Shown one piece after another: positions 63,319-64,000 of a stretch of 64,000 bases of DNA; the first letter of the stretch is position 1; each line of letters starts with the position of its first letter. Below the pieces are notes generated by a model, which was not told where the DNA came from, searched no databases, and was given only the letters and a program-made list of their open reading frames with translations. Made by a program: the position numbers and the translations under genes. The stretch is from Bacteroidia bacterium (GTDB taxonomy: Bacteria > Bacteroidota > Bacteroidia > Flavobacteriales > Flavobacteriaceae): the NCBI GenBank assembly GCA_030432635.1, contig JAUIMB010000002.1, forward strand, positions 124,001-188,000, read 5' to 3'.

Positions 63319-63368
63319 TCTGGAATCCAAATGGACTAAAACGATAGATTCCTGCCTTAACAGGAACG
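63306..63368. repeat. two palindromes at the trpF-trpB junction
   Basis: First palindrome: ATTCC-N11-GGAAT (63306-63326), which includes the last codons and stop of trpF and resembles the one after trpE. Second: TTCCTG-CCTTAA-CAGGAA (hairpin near 63349-63366). The pair resembles short palindromes often found joined in flavobacterial intergenic regions (recalled, unverified). They could trim or stabilise mRNA between trpF and trpB. Confidence 0.6.
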
Positions 63369-63377
63369 ATAAAAACC

Positions 63378-64000
63378 ATGAAAAAAACATACAACATAGA
63401 CAACAAAGGCTATTACGGCGAATTTGGTGGTGCATATATTCCTGAAATGCTTTATCCAAATGTGGAAGAACTACGTCAAAATTACTTAAACATCATGGCA
63501 GAAACTTCGTTTCAGGACGAGTTTGATCAATTACTGAAAGACTATGTTGGTCGACCTTCTCCACTCTATTTCGCCAAACGTTTATCTGAAAAGCACAATA
63601 CTAAAGTATATCTAAAACGTGAAGATCTCAATCATACTGGAGCTCATAAGGTCAATAATACTATCGGGCAAATTCTAATGGCAAAGCGATTGGGAAAGAC
63701 CAGGATTATTGCCGAAACAGGTGCAGGTCAGCATGGTGTTGCTACGGCAACGGTTTGTGCCTTGATGGGAATGGAATGTATTGTTTACATGGGTGAAATT
63801 GATATTGCTCGACAAGCACCAAATGTGGCACGAATGAAAATGCTTGGTGCCGAAGTTCGTCCAGCCTTATCAGGAAGCAAAACCCTAAAGGACGCTACTA
63901 ATGAAGCCATACGCGATTGGATTAACAATCCTGTTAAAACGCATTATATTATAGGCTCAGCAATTGGACCTCATCCCTATCCTGATATGGTCACACGGTT
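63378..64000 (+). CDS. trpB: tryptophan synthase beta subunit, N-terminal part
   Basis: About 207 residues before the window ends. TrpB makes L-tryptophan from indole and serine with PLP. Visible motifs are [45 protein letters not shown] (PLP lysine) and [17 protein letters not shown], near-identical to TrpB. The full enzyme has about 395 residues; the rest is beyond the window. Last gene of the visible operon; trpA would be expected next. Confidence 0.95.
   Translation, partial: MKKTYNIDNKGYYGEFGGAYIPEMLYPNVEELRQNYLNIMAETSFQDEFDQLLKDYVGRPSPLYFAKRLSEKHNTKVYLKREDLNHTGAHKVNNTIGQILMAKRLGKTRIIAETGAGQHGVATATVCALMGMECIVYMGEIDIARQAPNVARMKMLGAEVRPALSGSKTLKDATNEAIRDWINNPVKTHYIIGSAIGPHPYPDMVTR

Overview
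The window is AT-rich chromosomal DNA of a member of the Bacteroidota, most likely a marine-type Flavobacteriaceae. Evidence: ribosome-binding sites are not recognisable upstream of genes; several promoters fit the phylum pattern TTG-N18..22-TAnnTTTG; the tmRNA encodes the tag GENNYALAA; and flavobacterial families are present (FdtA/FdtB sugar enzymes, duplicated exported lipoproteins, YkgJ clusters, winged-helix HTH_34 regulator). No genus can be named from the sequence alone. I see no plasmid, phage, IS element, tRNA, rRNA or CRISPR array.

Layout. 1-13.9 kb: the 3' end of a NamZ-like peptidoglycan hydrolase, two related small exported proteins, a four-gene operon (cysteine-cluster protein, thioredoxin-like exported protein, fatty-acid-hydroxylase family membrane protein, glycerophosphodiester phosphodiesterase), a methyltransferase, an amidohydrolase lipoprotein, an outer-membrane barrel coupled to a 1007-residue TPR protein, then ftsE and a DinB-family protein. 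13.9-31.2 kb: a surface-polysaccharide island on mixed strands with four glycosyltransferases, FdtA and FdtB (dTDP-3-amino-3,6-dideoxyhexose synthesis), two neighbouring Wzx-type flippases, a hexapeptide acyltransferase, a FemAB-like transferase that lacks an ATG start, a sulfatase-fold membrane enzyme, a NoeA-like methyltransferase, an HTTM membrane protein and a tiny membrane protein. 31.2-35.8 kb: typA/bipA, kdsA and small genes, with an 80-bp imperfect inverted repeat.

35.9-41.1 kb: two adjacent operons that carry an identical 23-bp operator-like sequence just before their first genes. The first encodes a membrane protein and a winged-helix regulator; the second encodes membrane proteins, a Coq4-like protein, a SanA/YdcF-like protein, DUF2809 and DUF1361. 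This looks like a small self-contained regulon of unknown function. 41.1-50.2 kb: an NAD-dependent dehydrogenase, an exported TPR-CHAT protease-like protein with its partner, a structured RNA directly upstream of tmRNA (ssrA), and a class A penicillin-binding protein. 50.3-58.5 kb: methionine sulfoxide reductases B and A, an aldehyde dehydrogenase, a nitroreductase, and a minus-strand envelope redox cluster (TlpA, AhpC/TSA-like, two rhodaneses, and a DsbD whose N-terminal sensor domain is duplicated).

58.5-64.0 kb: the tryptophan operon trpE-G-D-C-F-B (trpB cut by the window end), preceded by a textbook Bacteroidota promoter, a short leader reading frame with three consecutive Trp codons and a terminator immediately before trpE. 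This is a complete ribosome-mediated attenuator. Short palindromes of a repeat family sit between trpE/trpG and at the trpF/trpB junction. The best candidates for something undescribed are the 23-bp-operator regulon with its Coq4-like member, the structured RNA joined to ssrA, and the duplicated DsbD sensor domain.
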